A stretch of DNA of 64,000 bases from Diploptera punctata (lineage: Eukaryota; Arthropoda; Insecta; Blattodea; Blaberidae). Positions 21,833 to 32,030 of this stretch are shown piece by piece. Numbering within the stretch: the first letter of the stretch is position 1; every line of letters begins with the position of its first letter. A model generated the notes under the pieces. The model had not been told where the DNA came from. It worked only from the letters and a program-made list of their open reading frames with translations, and made no database searches. The stretch is from the NCBI GenBank assembly GCA_030220185.1, contig JASPKZ010004199.1:2561863-2625862 (forward strand), written 5' to 3'. The translations under genes and the position numbers were made by a program.

Positions 21833-22102
21833 AAGCATGAATCCTATGAGGTGAGTTGTTTAAACAATATGTTCTCCGATGAATTTTAATGATTATACCT
21901 CATAATGTTTACTTCCCAACATTAATTTAATGAAACATCAAGTGTTTACTAAGAAGAACCTCATAATGTTACTTCCTATTGTAATTTATTATTAAAATAC
22001 AGTTTCTCATGTAGTTATGAATGCCTCCACAAGCAGATATTTCAATTGACTATAACATACAAAAGTGACTCTCTTGTTAAAGTAGTAAGTTATGTGTTGC
22101 AG

Positions 22103-22215
22103 GATATTTTGCCTTCAATACAGCACATCCGAGTGGTGAGAAATCTGATAAAACACCTCCACTACTTTGCTAATAGCATTCTGGGAGACATGTCTGCTAT
22201 GGATGAGCTCAAAAG
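22103..22215 (+). CDS. SMPD4: SMPD4 exon (VVRNLIKHLHYFAN block)
   Basis: Acceptor TGTTGCAG/GAT and donor AAAAG/GTAATC bound 113 bp encoding DILPSIQHIRVVRNLIKHLH, then YFANSILGDMSAMDELK plus a split Arg codon. Vertebrate SMPD4 has [20 protein letters not shown]...LEEFKR at this place. It ends in phase 2; the next exon supplies the G. The protein hydrolyses sphingomyelin to ceramide and phosphocholine and is an ER/nuclear-envelope membrane protein (family knowledge). Confidence 0.9.
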
Positions 22216-22224
22216 GTAATCTGT

Positions 22225-22960
22225 CAAATTATCATAAGTAATGTCATGAGTGATTTCCAAATCATCAATAAACTCATGAATTTGTCTATAGGATTTGGAT
22301 AAGAAGAGTGGCATTTGTTAGGACTATTCAACAAATTAATTAAGCTGTTTACTCAAAAATCATTATTTAAATATAGTTACCGGTGTTTTAAAATATTTAC
22401 ATATTTAATGCAAATGGCGATGTTTGAAAACAAATCAGAAATGTGTGGTTATGTGTCATTTGTTCATTCACTGCAACTTGATCATATTATTTTTGCCAAA
22501 TAGGATCGCAATATTGTAAAAATGTACCCTAGTGGAGAAAAAAATGAATCACATCAAACTGTATATTATCACTAATATTATAGGTTATTAATTTATATCT
22601 TAGTAAACAACTCAGTAAAATAATTATTTAAAAACACAATTATTGAACATACAGTTATCAAATGTGTAGTTCGAAGGAATCTGTTCATTATTTGCTATAT
22701 TCATTGTATTTGTTGAAGAATCAGTCACTGTAAAATAATGCTCTGACCTCTTCAGAATTTTAAAATGGAGGAGCTTTCTTTATCACAAAAGCAGGAAATG
22801 GTAAAGAGAATTTGATAAAGATTGAGGTGAAACATGACTGTCATTGGTTGTAAAACAAAGTTCATTGAAATGTGATTGGGCATTGGCTCCCATTTGGGGC
22901 ATGAGTTAAATAGTCAAATTAAATATTTTTAGTAGATTCTGAATTTGAATCCGATATATT
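22225..22960 (+). repeat. Unclassified ~700-bp sequence duplicated inversely at 50750-51490
   Basis: Scattered near-identical blocks (ATCATAAGTAATG, GAGTGATTTCCAA, GAGTGGCATTTGTTAGGACT, CCCCAAATGGGAG, TGACTATTTAACTCATG) appear in the same order on the minus strand of 50750-51490. No transposon ends or coding motif were recognised. It begins about 10 bp after the SMPD4 donor at 22216. Confidence 0.65.
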
Positions 22961-23343
22961 CAACTTTACATACTCTAATGTCATGAGTTATTTTACCTTG
23001 CTTTGCCAATGGGGAAGGAAAGATATACACTGGTAAAAAAAAGTTTTACATATTACAATATTTTATATTTCTGAATGAAATGTGAACAAAGTTATGTATC
23101 TGAGAAAAGTGTGAAATTCAAACAAATAAACAAACACTGTATCTTAGAGATAACACATGATTTAATGGGTAAAAAAAAATATTCTCTCTTAATGCAAAAG
23201 CTGTCAAAACTCACTGATGCCTTAAATCAAAATTAAAGTCCATTTCCAATGCAACAGTAACATGTATGGCTTTCACGAACCCTGCGAGTTTGATGGCAAT
23301 GTGGCATCCTCACACCAAGTTATCAAGTACATCTAGAGGAATA

Positions 23344-24170
23344 TTATTCCATTCCTCTATGGCAGCTGTAGGATTTATGGTGGTTGAGGACAGTTAACAA
23401 TTGCTGTTTCAGCAACATCCATGCATGCTCCACACAATTCAAATCTGGAGACGAAGGTGGGTAGGTCATCCTTTGAATACCATATCTATTCACAGAGTTG
23501 GGACAGTGAGCATGAGCATTATTGTCCATTGAAGTAAAACTTGCTCCAATGAATGCTCTAAATCCACAAACAATGGGTTCAAGGATGTTCTCATACCGTT
23601 GGGCATTCATATTCCCCTGGATGTAAATTAGTGGTGCATGGCATGATAACACCCCAGAAGAATGCTGAACTACCACCTGGCTTCTAGCATTTAACAATGA
23701 AAGCTTCATTAAAACCGCTTCATTTGGCCTCCAGACATGAATGCTTTTATCATCTGAATGTAAAGCATTGCTTACTTCATCCATGAATGTTGGGCCCATT
23801 GATCCAGCATCTAGTTCTCATACATTCTTGTCCATTGCAGACATTGCACTCTGTGATGATATTTGAGTTGGCGTCCTGTAAATGGTCTTTGAGTCAATTT
23901 CTAACAGTTTGTCTAGACACATTGATACCTGTAGTCCCTTAGAGGTCTCTGCATAAGGTTGTAGCAGTGACACTTGGATTTCTCTGAATGGTAATATGGA
24001 TGCATCGGTCTTGTGCAGTGGTTTTGGTGATCAACCTTTTCAAGACCTATCAGCTACACTCTGTGTATGTTGGAATTGAAACAAAACTCAGGAAACGTCA
24101 CTTTGACTGCATTGCACCATGTGATCTACTTCAACTTGTGTCAAAAGACCATGTTGTATTAATGTCACTT
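23344..24170 (-). pseudogene. Tc1-like transposase
   Basis: The last 151 codons are open: SDDKSIHVWRPNEA (first catalytic Asp region), SMDNNAHAHC (second Asp) and YPPSSPDLNCVEHAWMLLKQ (third acidic residue, Glu in EHAW) give a DDE spacing of Tc1 type. Upstream, in broken frames to about 24170, are helix-turn-helix-like stretches (DRCIHITIQRNPSVTATTL). Frameshifts and stops upstream make it inactive. Confidence 0.85.
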
Positions 24171-24464
24171 CGAATTTGATCTTCTGCTGAACGTGTTTTC
24201 TGTGGCATTGCCATAAGTAAACAATAGAGAAAAACTGTTTCTGTGTTCCTTATTCACTGTCCTCCTTAAGCTCATCCTCTCAACTGAACAGTACCTCTAT
24301 CTGATAGTAGAGGGCATGAAATAAAAATACAGTGAGTTTTAAAGATCTTAGCAAAACAAAGAAATGCAATTATAAGGTGAGGTATTAATTTTTAACTTAT
24401 TCATTAATTAAAGAAATATAACTTTGTTTACCAGATGTGCCCATAATTCAATGTTCTGACATTA

Positions 24465-24790
24465 TGCAGGTCCACCACTGTGGTCTCGATGTAGCATGCT
24501 GCCTTGTCATGCAGCGGGCCCGGGTTCGATCCCCGGTCGGGACAGTTTTTCTGGGTGAGGTTTTTATCGGGTTTTTTCCTCACCTGTAAGACAAAATGTC
24601 AGGTAAACTTCAAGGCCCAAACGGTCCCCAAAATCATATGGCCATCATCATCATCATCATCCTTCACCGGTGTGGTAAGCAACGGGAAGCTACCACACCT
24701 ACAATTCCCTAGTAAAGCTGCAAGCATAGAATGAAAATGCTAGGATTGCAGTGAAGGACCTGCCTTCGGACAGAATTACTATGGATGGAC
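24465..24790 (+). mobile_element. SINE-B, full-length
   Basis: tRNA-like head TGGTCTCGATGTAGCATGC with B box GGTTCGATCCC, then a TTTTTCTGGGTGAGG segment, a CATCATCATC run, and the conserved body to ACTATGGATGG. Inserted in the Tc1-like element. Confidence 0.85.
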
Positions 24791-24819
24791 ATAATGCAAA
24801 ACTTTTTTATCAGTGTATA

Positions 24820-25170
24820 TTGTGTTCATCTTCTCCATAATTTAAGTTATAAATGTGTAATGTATGGGCCCTTGGAAATTAATTTTCTTAATTTTTCATT
24901 TGAAAAACTTCCAAAGAAAAAATAAGCTGAGTGAGTTTTTTTAGAACAAATTTTCACGTTAATTCTCAGCAGATTCTGTTTTATTGTACATATTAGAGAT
25001 AATGACAGTTATACTCCTCTGAACTAACCCTAGTTCCTATATTTTAAAATTGACAGAAACATTTTAGTATCATTCACATTGTTTTAATTATTTTTATTTA
25101 TTTCACTTAATCACAACTGTAATATAATTTAAAAATATATATTAAAAACATTATTTACTTACCAAATATT
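24820..25170. other. No gene recognised
   Basis: AT-rich intronic sequence with no identifiable structure. Confidence 0.4.
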
Positions 25171-25214
25171 GTGTATAATTTAAATAAGAGTGTTATTTTA
25201 TATATATTTCCGGT

Positions 25215-25535
25215 TTTAACAATGTTGATGGGATCGGAAAAGAAACACCGATATCTTAAAAGAATTGAAGACTACGCCAAATTTTGGAATATATTAAACA
25301 GTACCAACAAAATTGGAAACACCATCTTGAAAGAATTGAGTTCAAATCGGATCCCCAAAGCTGTTTATAATTATATACCAAGAGGACGAAGATCACTGGG
25401 CCATCCTATGAAACGCTGGAGGGAAAATTTTCTATAGGATCATAACAGGCCTTGGCCTTCTTCTTCTTCCTTCCAAGTATTAGGCCAAGGCCTGTTACGA
25501 TCCTATAGAAAATTTTCCCTCCAGCGTTTGAGGGA
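25215..25535. repeat. LINE 3'-end fragment ending in a palindrome
   Basis: The plus frame 25225-25437 encodes ...FWNILNSTNKIG...RGRRSLGHPMKRWRENFL-stop, a LINE C-terminal tail. Its ~75-bp 3' end then returns inverted at 25440-25530, as at 1625-1960. Confidence 0.7.
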
Positions 25536-25880
25536 AATTTTCATGTAAGACTTAAAAGCATAATAATAGTCCCTTCGATTGGTTGCTGGCCAAAGGAAGG
25601 CAAGACCAGTGATGGGGTTGCCATCTTATAGCCTCTGGTCAGGCTTTTCTGGAGAAGAAAAGAAAATAAAGGAAAGAAGAAATGGAAGAAAGGAAAGACT
25701 CCCTAGCCCTCGGATGGCCTAATAGCATCGGTGTCGAAAAAACAAGAGTTAACCAAGAGAGGTTAGATAGTAAAGTTAAAAGAGTGCAAAACACAAGTAA
25801 GTGGAAGAAATGTTTTGCACAGCTTGGGTACCTTGTGGTCGCTATCCACATATCCCCTAGATGAGGACCCCTGAGGGGGC
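25530..25880 (+). repeat. R repeat (~350 bp), copy 1
   Basis: Matches 41525-41880 in inverse orientation at >90% by eye. It contains a 60-codon open frame (25682-25864) MEERKDSLALGWPNSIGVEK... ending HISPR-stop. No tRNA boxes or terminal repeats are visible. Family unknown. Confidence 0.7.
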
Positions 25881-25984
25881 CTTGGCCTAATACTTGGAAG
25901 GAATAAAAAGAAAAAGACAATGTTGACACATTTTTCTGGCACCAATGATATGTCTTTAATTTCGTTTTATAATTTTCTTCCATT

Positions 25985-26518
25985 CTTCTCTATTATAACA
26001 CAGTTCTTCCTCGATTTCCCAGTCCTTCAAAGTTTCTCTAATCCCTTGGATCCACATGAGATTTGGTTATCCTTTCCTTCTCTTTCCTGATGGAGTCCAT
26101 TCCATTATTTTTTTGGTAATCTTTCATCCTCCATTCACTTAATATGTCCGTACCATTTTAGTTGCTTTTCTTGGATAAATTTTAAAATTGAGTTTTGCAC
26201 ATTCATGTTCTCTTTTATAACATAATTTCTAATTTTCTCTCTCCTTGATATCCTAGCAGATCTTCTCCAATAGTCCATTTCTGCCACCATTAGTTTTCTT
26301 TTCATATGATGATTTAAAGTCCAAACCTGTGAACCATAAGTCATAATACTTCTAACTATTGTTTTAACAATTTTAACTTTAGTTTCTTTTTTTGATATGT
26401 TTTCCCATAATATTCCATTCAGGGCAGATATTACATATTTTCCTGAATTTATCTTTGATCTCATTTCCTTTTCCTGCTTATATGAAATTCTGGTCAGTAC
26501 TGTAAAAGTAAAGATCAA
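25985..26518 (-). pseudogene. LINE reverse transcriptase C-terminal part
   Basis: Minus frame: ISYKQEKEMRSKINSGKYVI, then IMTYGSQVWTLNHHMKRKLM, AEMDYWRRSARISRREKIRN and KQLKWYGHIK. This is the post-palm region of RTE/CR1-like insect LINEs. Below 26135 the frame shifts into the terminal IRETLKDWEIEEELCY-like tail. 5' part absent. Confidence 0.8.
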
Positions 26519-26880
26519 AAGTGAACATTAGTGTCACCAATTAGTGTCTATGATAATAGTTAAAATTGCCATATTTAACACTTACGACAAATGCATTTTT
26601 GTTGGCATCAATTAATACAGTCCCACAGCTAGAAAATTAGATTAAGAAAGACACAGCAAGGAGTAATATTAGAAAACAATGTGAAATAGAAATTATAAAC
26701 AGTTTGGATAATTAATTGAAAGAGATAATTAAATGACAACATATACCATATAGAGAACACCTGTTTGCTGAAGTGAAAAATTGAATAGGTACCAAATGGA
26801 AACATTGATAAATTTCCATTCCATCCATATTTCTCTATTAAAGATACTTGTGGGTGTATCATTCTAATTTGAATATATTG

Positions 26881-27020
26881 TGTGGGAAATAACACTATGA
26901 GGTTTATTTTAATTATATTTGAGTTGTGTTTTTGACTCACTTCTTAAAAATACAGTCCTAAAAATCAAGAAATATGAGGTGAGTCAAAAACACAACTCAA
27001 ATATAATTCTAATTCTAATT
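26881..27020. mobile_element. Minimal PLE palindrome
   Basis: Starts GTGGGAAATAACACTATGAGGT. The arms TTGAGTTGTGTTTTTGACTC and its inverse GAGTCAAAAACACAACTCAA are perfect, with only ~30 bp between. Everything internal, including the ribozyme, is deleted. Confidence 0.7.
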
Positions 27021-27254
27021 TAGAACAATTGGATAACTGAAAACATGAAAACAGTGACATGGACAAATGAATGTATGCAATAAGCTATTGGATTAAACTG
27101 CAAAGAAGAAGAAGAAACTGCATAACATTACTAAATATATGTAAAACTTAGATTATGGTGGAAAATTTTGAATATTCTCTTGGAAGTAAAGTTATACATA
27201 AAGAACTTTAACAGACATCAAAAACAGAAATTAAAAAAAAAATTATCTTAGGAT

Positions 27255-27600
27255 GTTTTTATTATTAATTTCATACATCTCAATGATGGATAAATCATAT
27301 TTGTATAATTTTTCTCTTCAAATATGATTTATCCATCATTGAGATGTATGAAATTAATATTAAAAACATTGAAAAAAGCCGTACTGGCATTTATAATGTA
27401 ATGTATAATTCCCAAATATGTCTTCTTAATAAAGGAGCCGCCATTTGCAAAGATAGAAGCAAAGGCTTCGTAGCATTTGGTGGGCGGGAATTACAACGTA
27501 TATAGAGAAAAATTTGTGTTTAGATCAGTGCTTGCTCAAGTGGTAGAGCACTTGGTCTAGAGAACCAAGGGTCCCGGGTTCGAGTCCTGGGCTGAGCGGT
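27255..27600 (+). repeat. T element with palindromic start and tRNA-like unit
   Basis: 27260-27355 is an inverted pair (CATCTCAATGATGGATAAATC and inverse). The body has GGAGCCGCCATTTGCAAAG. The tRNA-like unit at ~27524-27597 has anticodon stem TTGGT/ACCAA, loop CTAGAGA (AGA), and B box GGTTCGAGTCC. It sits 60 bp before an SMPD4 acceptor. Confidence 0.7.
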
Positions 27601-27662
27601 ATAATTTTTATCTTCAAATATGATTGTCTTAGGATTTTTTTTCATAAGAGTTTTTGTTGCAG

Positions 27663-27996
27663 GATTATTTTGCTGTCGAGTCAAGCTAAGATGTATGGTT
27701 TCTTGAGGCATACAATCCATCATTGGCCACTGGACAGTTCATTTCGTCTGATCTTGGAAACTTGGTTGAGTTATATACAACCGTGGAGATATGTGGATTG
27801 GAGACACAGGAACATGCGTCCATTCCCTGGTCGTGAGAATGAAGAACGAGTTCGCACAATTGATCATCGCTGGATTAACTTCATCGCTGAGAATTTGTTG
27901 TCATATACTGTTATCTTCAGACAGTTACTGCCACGATTTAAAAGACTGGAACTTGCAACCCCCAAGAATTCCCACATGCTCTTTAGGATCACTAAG
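27663..27996 (+). CDS. SMPD4: SMPD4 exon (WPLDSSFRLILETWLSYIQPWRY block)
   Basis: TTGCAG acceptor and AAG/GTAAAT donor bound 334 bp; the first G completes the Arg codon of the preceding exon. It encodes IILLSSQAKMYGFLRHTIHH, WPLDSSFRLILETWLSYIQ, PWRY..., DHRWINFIAENLLSYTVIF and LATPKNSHMLFRITK. These align with vertebrate SMPD4 ([51 protein letters not shown]; recalled). It is the strongest identification in the window and ends in phase 0. Confidence 0.97.
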
Positions 27997-28019
27997 GTAA
28001 ATTAGTATCTGTTATAAAT

Positions 28020-28255
28020 ACAATGAAAGTCTACGGATCCCAAATATATTTTATAAACTTACCCACTATGTGTTTAGTAAATTAATTATCAAACTTTCAT
28101 TGTTAAGAATTTATAATCTATGGTATGAATTGCATCTGCTGTTGAAAGTCACGTAAGCAGCTGTTTAAATAGTTTAGATCAGCATTCTCATTGTTTGAAG
28201 AATGACTTGCATCTTTATTATAATTATGGTTTAAATGCATATTAAGTTTAATTAT
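28020..28255. other. Intronic, nothing recognised
   Basis: No frame, repeat boundary or RNA gene noticed. Confidence 0.4.
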
Positions 28256-28257
28256 TT

Positions 28258-28312
28258 TTGAGTTGTGTGTTTTGACTCATCTCATATTTCTTGATTTTTA
28301 TGCAGACATGGC
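28258..28312 (-). mobile_element. PLE end scrap
   Basis: TTGAGTTGTGTGTTTTGACTC followed by ATCTCATATTTCTTG is the inverse tail and end signature, as at 26900-26960. Confidence 0.55.
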
Positions 28313-28410
28313 TTCATCACTAACTGTGCGACATTCTCTATGCTTCACAACTGTTGTCTTACGGTTGTCCCTCCTGCCAGAGGGAATTTTGAAAAAAAAA
28401 AACATTGAAT

Positions 28411-28414
<4 letters not shown>

Positions 28415-28440
<26 letters not shown>
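28415..28440. repeat. (TA)n microsatellite
   Basis: About 13 TA units. Confidence 0.9.
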
Positions 28441-28442
<2 letters not shown>

Positions 28443-28834
28443 TACTGTAATAAACACCTACAACTATACTATTATATAACATAACTATAATAAATGTACA
28501 ATGTACTAGGCCTACATATATGCATTACATAAACCTGCAACAAATTTACAGATGGTGAACAGAAAATTTTAATCACTAAAGAAAGAGCCAACTTCTACAG
28601 TGGGGGGTTTTAACACAATAATGAGTTGAGCTCATGGTGGAGCTGTTTGGACTTTCTACCTGCTCATGAGGGAGACTTGTTTAAAAGAATCCAATGGATT
28701 AAGTACAGTGGCTTATTTCTATTCTAATTGTTTATTGTGGCAGGAGTTCATTTTTCTATATAAAGTTAATTATTGGTTCCCTTCTAAAATCTCTTGCAGT
28801 ACAAACCTCCTTAATTTTTTTTTTCAATAATTAG

Positions 28835-28862
28835 TGGGAAATGACACTATTGAGGTATATCA
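28835..28862 (-). mobile_element. Solo PLE terminal motif
   Basis: AGTGGGAAATGACACTATTGAGGT is the inverse of the 19-nt PLE terminus with one inserted base; the rest was replaced by a T element. Confidence 0.5.
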
Positions 28863-28904
28863 ATCTAATATATAAAAATGAATATTTGTTTGTTTCAATG
28901 TTAA

Positions 28905-29110
28905 TATTATTCGTTTTTAAACACCTTAATGATGGACAAATTATATTTGAAAAGAAAAATATACGCCTAGACTGGGGTTTGAACCCAGGACCTTTGACTT
29001 TGACTTGACATAGAAAGTCAAAGGTCCTAGGTTCAAACCCCAGTCTAGGCGTATATTTTTCTTTTCAAATATAAGTTGTCCATCATTAAGGTGTTTAAAA
29101 ACGAATAATA
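28905..29110. repeat. T element palindrome with two tRNA-like arms
   Basis: The arms are near-perfect inverse complements (GTTTTTAAACACCTTAATGATG ... its inverse), each holding a tRNA-like unit with B box (GGTTCAAACCCCAG). The minus-strand unit is truncated at the centre (~29005). The plus-strand unit's second half reads ATAGAAAGTCAAAGGTCC. Confidence 0.75.
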
Positions 29111-29114
29111 TTAA

Positions 29115-29370
29115 CATTGAAAGAAGCACTACTGGCTTTATAAGTAATGTTTAAATTCCCAATAAAAAGTCTTCTTAACAAAGAAGCCGCCATTTGCAAA
29201 AATCGTAGCAACGGCTCGTAGCATTTGGGGTTAGGGAATTAACTATGTGTAAGAGAAAAATACGCGTTTAGATTGGAGGCCTAGGTGGCTCAGATGGAAG
29301 AGCATTGACATAGAAAGTCAAAGGTCCTGGGTTCAAACCCCAGTCTAGGCGTTTATTTTTCTTTTCAAAT
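29115..29370 (+). repeat. T element copy with complete tRNA-like unit
   Basis: Body AAGAAGCCGCCATTTGCAAA, then a tRNA-like unit at ~29279-29351: acceptor GCCTAGG/TCTAGGC, anticodon stem TTGAC/GTCAA with loop ATAGAAA (AGA), B box GGTTCAAACC. Confidence 0.75.
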
Positions 29371-29379
29371 ATAATTTGT

Positions 29380-30275
29380 TTGTTTGTTTGTACTTTATGC
29401 ACGGCCATACCGTTGATCCAATTGTGATGGGGTTTTTTGCAAAATGTTCAAGAGATTCCCGGGATGAACATAGGCTATAAGATAGTTGTGATATTCAACT
29501 TCTACACCTTTAAAAACAACACAGTATAACAGTTATGGTTGATTTTGTTCTCACTGCGGTCCGCCACATTTAAATAACTGACACAAGATATAAGTGCCTC
29601 TAAGTCATTTATTTTCCTCGCTGTCTGTGACTCTGGATAATATACCAAAATTTTTCTCAGTCCCACCAACATTTGATCACTGACCACAGGCCACCCCCTA
29701 ACCCCAGTGATTCTACCCACCAACTGAGGATCTGGACCCTTGGTGAAAATGATCATCGAGCCTGACTGACTGAGGAATGAGTGACTGTCCCTATCAATGG
29801 ATAGATGACTGCTCAGGCTAAGGGTTAGGTCACCTATACCATCCCTGTTAACTCATATAAATAACATCACTAACCCAATAGTAATAAAAATGCAACATAA
29901 AATTAAATATAAATAACAAAATTACATATCGTATTAAATCATCACTGCATGGAGATCGAGATAGTTCCTTCAGGTATACACTCATAAAACACGAATTACA
30001 TCACAGCTGCTCACCGCTCTGAAATACACCAAATATACCAATAAACATCCAATTGACACTGCCATGGTTAGCAACACTTATCCACATTTTCAACATTAAA
30101 CCTTTCGGCCCACTTTTCAAAATTAGCAGGGCTAAAAGGCAAAAGCCTTGGAACCCGCGGGTGTCTAGTCACCCAAAAGGGATGTTGTAGCCGGCCTCAC
30201 AGGCCGCACTTGATACTCCCACAGATAGATAGATAGATAGATGTCTTGCCAATTTAAGGGTTAAATGACCTTACC
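29380..30275. other. Unassigned repeat-like region with (GATA)n
   Basis: Begins (TTTG)n then ACTTTATGCACGGCCATACC, a sequence start I associate with dispersed insect repeats, and ends near a GATA microsatellite (30224-30243). No coding motif, no clear ends. Confidence 0.4.
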
Positions 30276-30414
30276 TGACCTGTACTATACTGACTTATAC
30301 TGAATCAACCTGAACGAACATGACCTATTCTGACCGAACCTAACATAACCTAACCTAATCAAACATAACCAAAACTAACCTAACTCAATCTAATCGAACA
30401 TAACCTGAGTAAAG

Positions 30415-30700
30415 TAAAGTCATCCCACAACAGGCCTCAGGAGGCACGGGGTAGTAGGAGGTTAAGGCTCACACTTTTTCTAGACAATCAGCACTTTATG
30501 TCAGCCCTGCATGACGGCCACCTTTACCCCCAGAACAAGCATCTGGTGCTCATTTCCGTTAGAGGCTGAGTCGACCCCAGGACCATAGTGCCACCAGAAG
30601 GTTTGGGCCAGTTTAAAAATCCTGACCCCAACGGGACTTTAACCTTCGACCTTCCAGCTTGTAGTGCAGTGCCTTAATCACTACACTACGGCGTGCCCCC
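30415..30700 (-). mobile_element. SINE-F in the CCTAA tract
   Basis: A ~285-bp unit of higher GC. Its right end on the minus strand is tRNA-like (GCCGTAGTGTAGTGATTAAG as A-box region; CGAAGGTTAAAGTC as weak B box). CCTAA-like sequence flanks both sides. Confidence 0.6.
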
Positions 30701-30794
30701 AAACATAACCTGAACCTAACCTTAACCTAATCTCAACCTAAATTGATCCTAACTGAATCTAAACTGAACCTAAACCTATCTTAAAACAAACTTA

Positions 30795-30905
30795 AATTGT
30801 TAATTATATTATTTTTTGGTCTGGACATCTTACCTCAATATTGAGGTAAGATGTCCAGACCAAAAATAATATAATTAAAATAACCTCAAAATATAACTTC
30901 CAAAA
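30795..30905. mobile_element. PLE-c minimal palindrome in the CCTAA tract
   Basis: TTATTTTTTGGTCTGGACATC and its inverse flank a centre ACCTCAATATTGAGGT. It ends with AACCTCAAAATATAACTTCC, the PLE-c terminus. Confidence 0.7.
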
Positions 30906-31404
30906 ATTAAACTTAAATTGTACCTACACTGAATCTACATTGTCCCTAAACTGAACCTAACAAGAAACTAACCCAAACCTAAACTGAACCTAAGCCAACC
31001 GTGCCTAGCCTAACCTAACCTATCCAAACCCAAAACCAATACCGAAAGAAAAACTGAAACACAAACTGAATTCAACCTATCCTGTCCTAACCTAACTGAA
31101 CCTTACCTGCCCTGACCGATACCTGACCTAACAGATACCTAACCTAATCCAGAAACATAATCTAAAAACTCAAACCGATCCGACCAAACTACCCCTAAAT
31201 CGACGAAATTGCCTCTATGATGACCAAATTACCAGTACGTAGTCAAACTACCTCTGTAAAGACCAAAACTACCAGTAAACCGATTAAACTTTTGAGAAAC
31301 CATCCATAAACCGATCAAGCTTCTAAAGCGATAAAATTACCCTTAAACCAATGAATCTACCTCTAAAATGATCAAATTACATGTAAACCGGGCCAAACAA
31401 CTAC

Positions 31405-31745
31405 TAAACTTAAAATTCATCGGAGAACATATTGTTTAAACAACTCACCTCATAGGATTCATGCTTCCATGATATCGCGATTTCAAACACAGTCGTGTTC
31501 ATCTTCAGCCATAACTCCGACTGATGAAATTCTTCGGCCGTCAACTATTCTATTGTCGCCATCTTCAGTGCTGCCATCTATGGTTGAATTTATGAACTTC
31601 AAAATCAAAGTAATTTCGTTAGGGATATCAAAATTCATTGATCTATTTTTGTTTTTCTGAATGTATATTTTTTCCCAACATATGTTCTCCGATGAATTTT
31701 AATGATTATACCTCATAATGTTTACTTCCCAACATTAATTTAATA
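31405..31745. mobile_element. PLE-b inverted copy, internally deleted
   Basis: Minus arm 31410-31676 (terminal signature, ribozyme, C-terminal NFDIPNE.. coding); the plus side is reduced to 31678-31740 (ATGTTCTCCGATGAATTTTA ... CCTCATAATGTTTACTTCC). Confidence 0.75.
31467..31518 (-). ncRNA. Hammerhead-like motif, PLE-b, with stem II covariation
   Basis: CTGAAGA, T, stem II AACAC-GACT-GTGTT, GAA, ATCGCGAT, A17. The closing pair is C-G here but T-A in the 20571 and 49824 copies (AACAT/ATGTT), a compensatory change. Confidence 0.7.
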
Positions 31746-31894
31746 TAACTGCTAAACTGATGATTAAAATATAATTTATAATTGTTTTTTTATTTACTTA
31801 TTTAACTAAACATAAAAACACATTTAATTTAATTAGGTGTAGCAGCGCACGCCAGGTATTGACTAGTAGAATATAAATAAGTATTGGAAACTTC

Positions 31895-32030
31895 ACACTT
31901 CACCTCATAACATGTGCTTCTCTTACCTGAGATGTTTCGAAGATCTTTGTCTTCATCATCAGCTAAATATTGATTCCTAAACAAACATCAGATGATAGAA
32001 ATATTTTTTATGAGGTGAAGTGTAAAATTT
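31895..32030. mobile_element. PLE-i end pair
   Basis: CACTTCACCTCATAACATG on the left and TTTTTTATGAGGTGAAGTG on the right are inverted ends around a ~100-bp core. Confidence 0.65.
31921..31970 (-). ncRNA. Hammerhead-like motif, PLE-i
   Basis: Minus strand: GCTGATGA, T, stem II GAAGA-CAAAGA-TCTTC (5 pairs, G10.1-C11.1), GAA, then ACATCTCAGGT in place of a short palindrome, so stem III would be 2 bp with a 7-nt loop. Stem I unclear. Confidence 0.5.

Larger units (their letters stand above)
21238..21975 (+). mobile_element. PLE-b, right arm of palindrome plus terminus
   Basis: Mirror of 20515-21165. After the ribozyme it continues through ATGAGGTGAGTTGTTTAAAC to TACCTCATAATGTTTACTTCC, and a second terminal motif AACCTCATAATGTTACTTCC follows at 21948, suggesting another PLE end abuts it. 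Confidence 0.9.
23028..24815 (-). mobile_element. Tc1/mariner-type transposon, TA target site
   Basis: TA dinucleotides (23026-23027, 24816-24817) flank inverted ends CACTGGTAAAAAAAAGTTTT and CACTGATAAAAAAGTTTTGC. A transposase frame fills the minus strand, and a SINE-B (24465-24790) has inserted near the right end. Confidence 0.9.
30280..31400. repeat. Degenerate CCTAA-type (telomere-like) tract
   Basis: Dense, imperfect CCTAA/CCTAAC words (e.g. GAACCTAACATAACCTAACC, TAGCCTAACCTAACCTATCC), decaying toward ACC-AAACTACC words near 31200-31400. TTAGG is the common insect telomere repeat and this is its complementary strand. Interrupted by SINE-F and a PLE-c end. No perfect run longer than about three units. 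Confidence 0.65.

Noticed and set aside
29380..30275. Helitron
   Set aside because: The start resembles a familiar dispersed repeat, but no CTRR end, hairpin or Rep/helicase coding was found.
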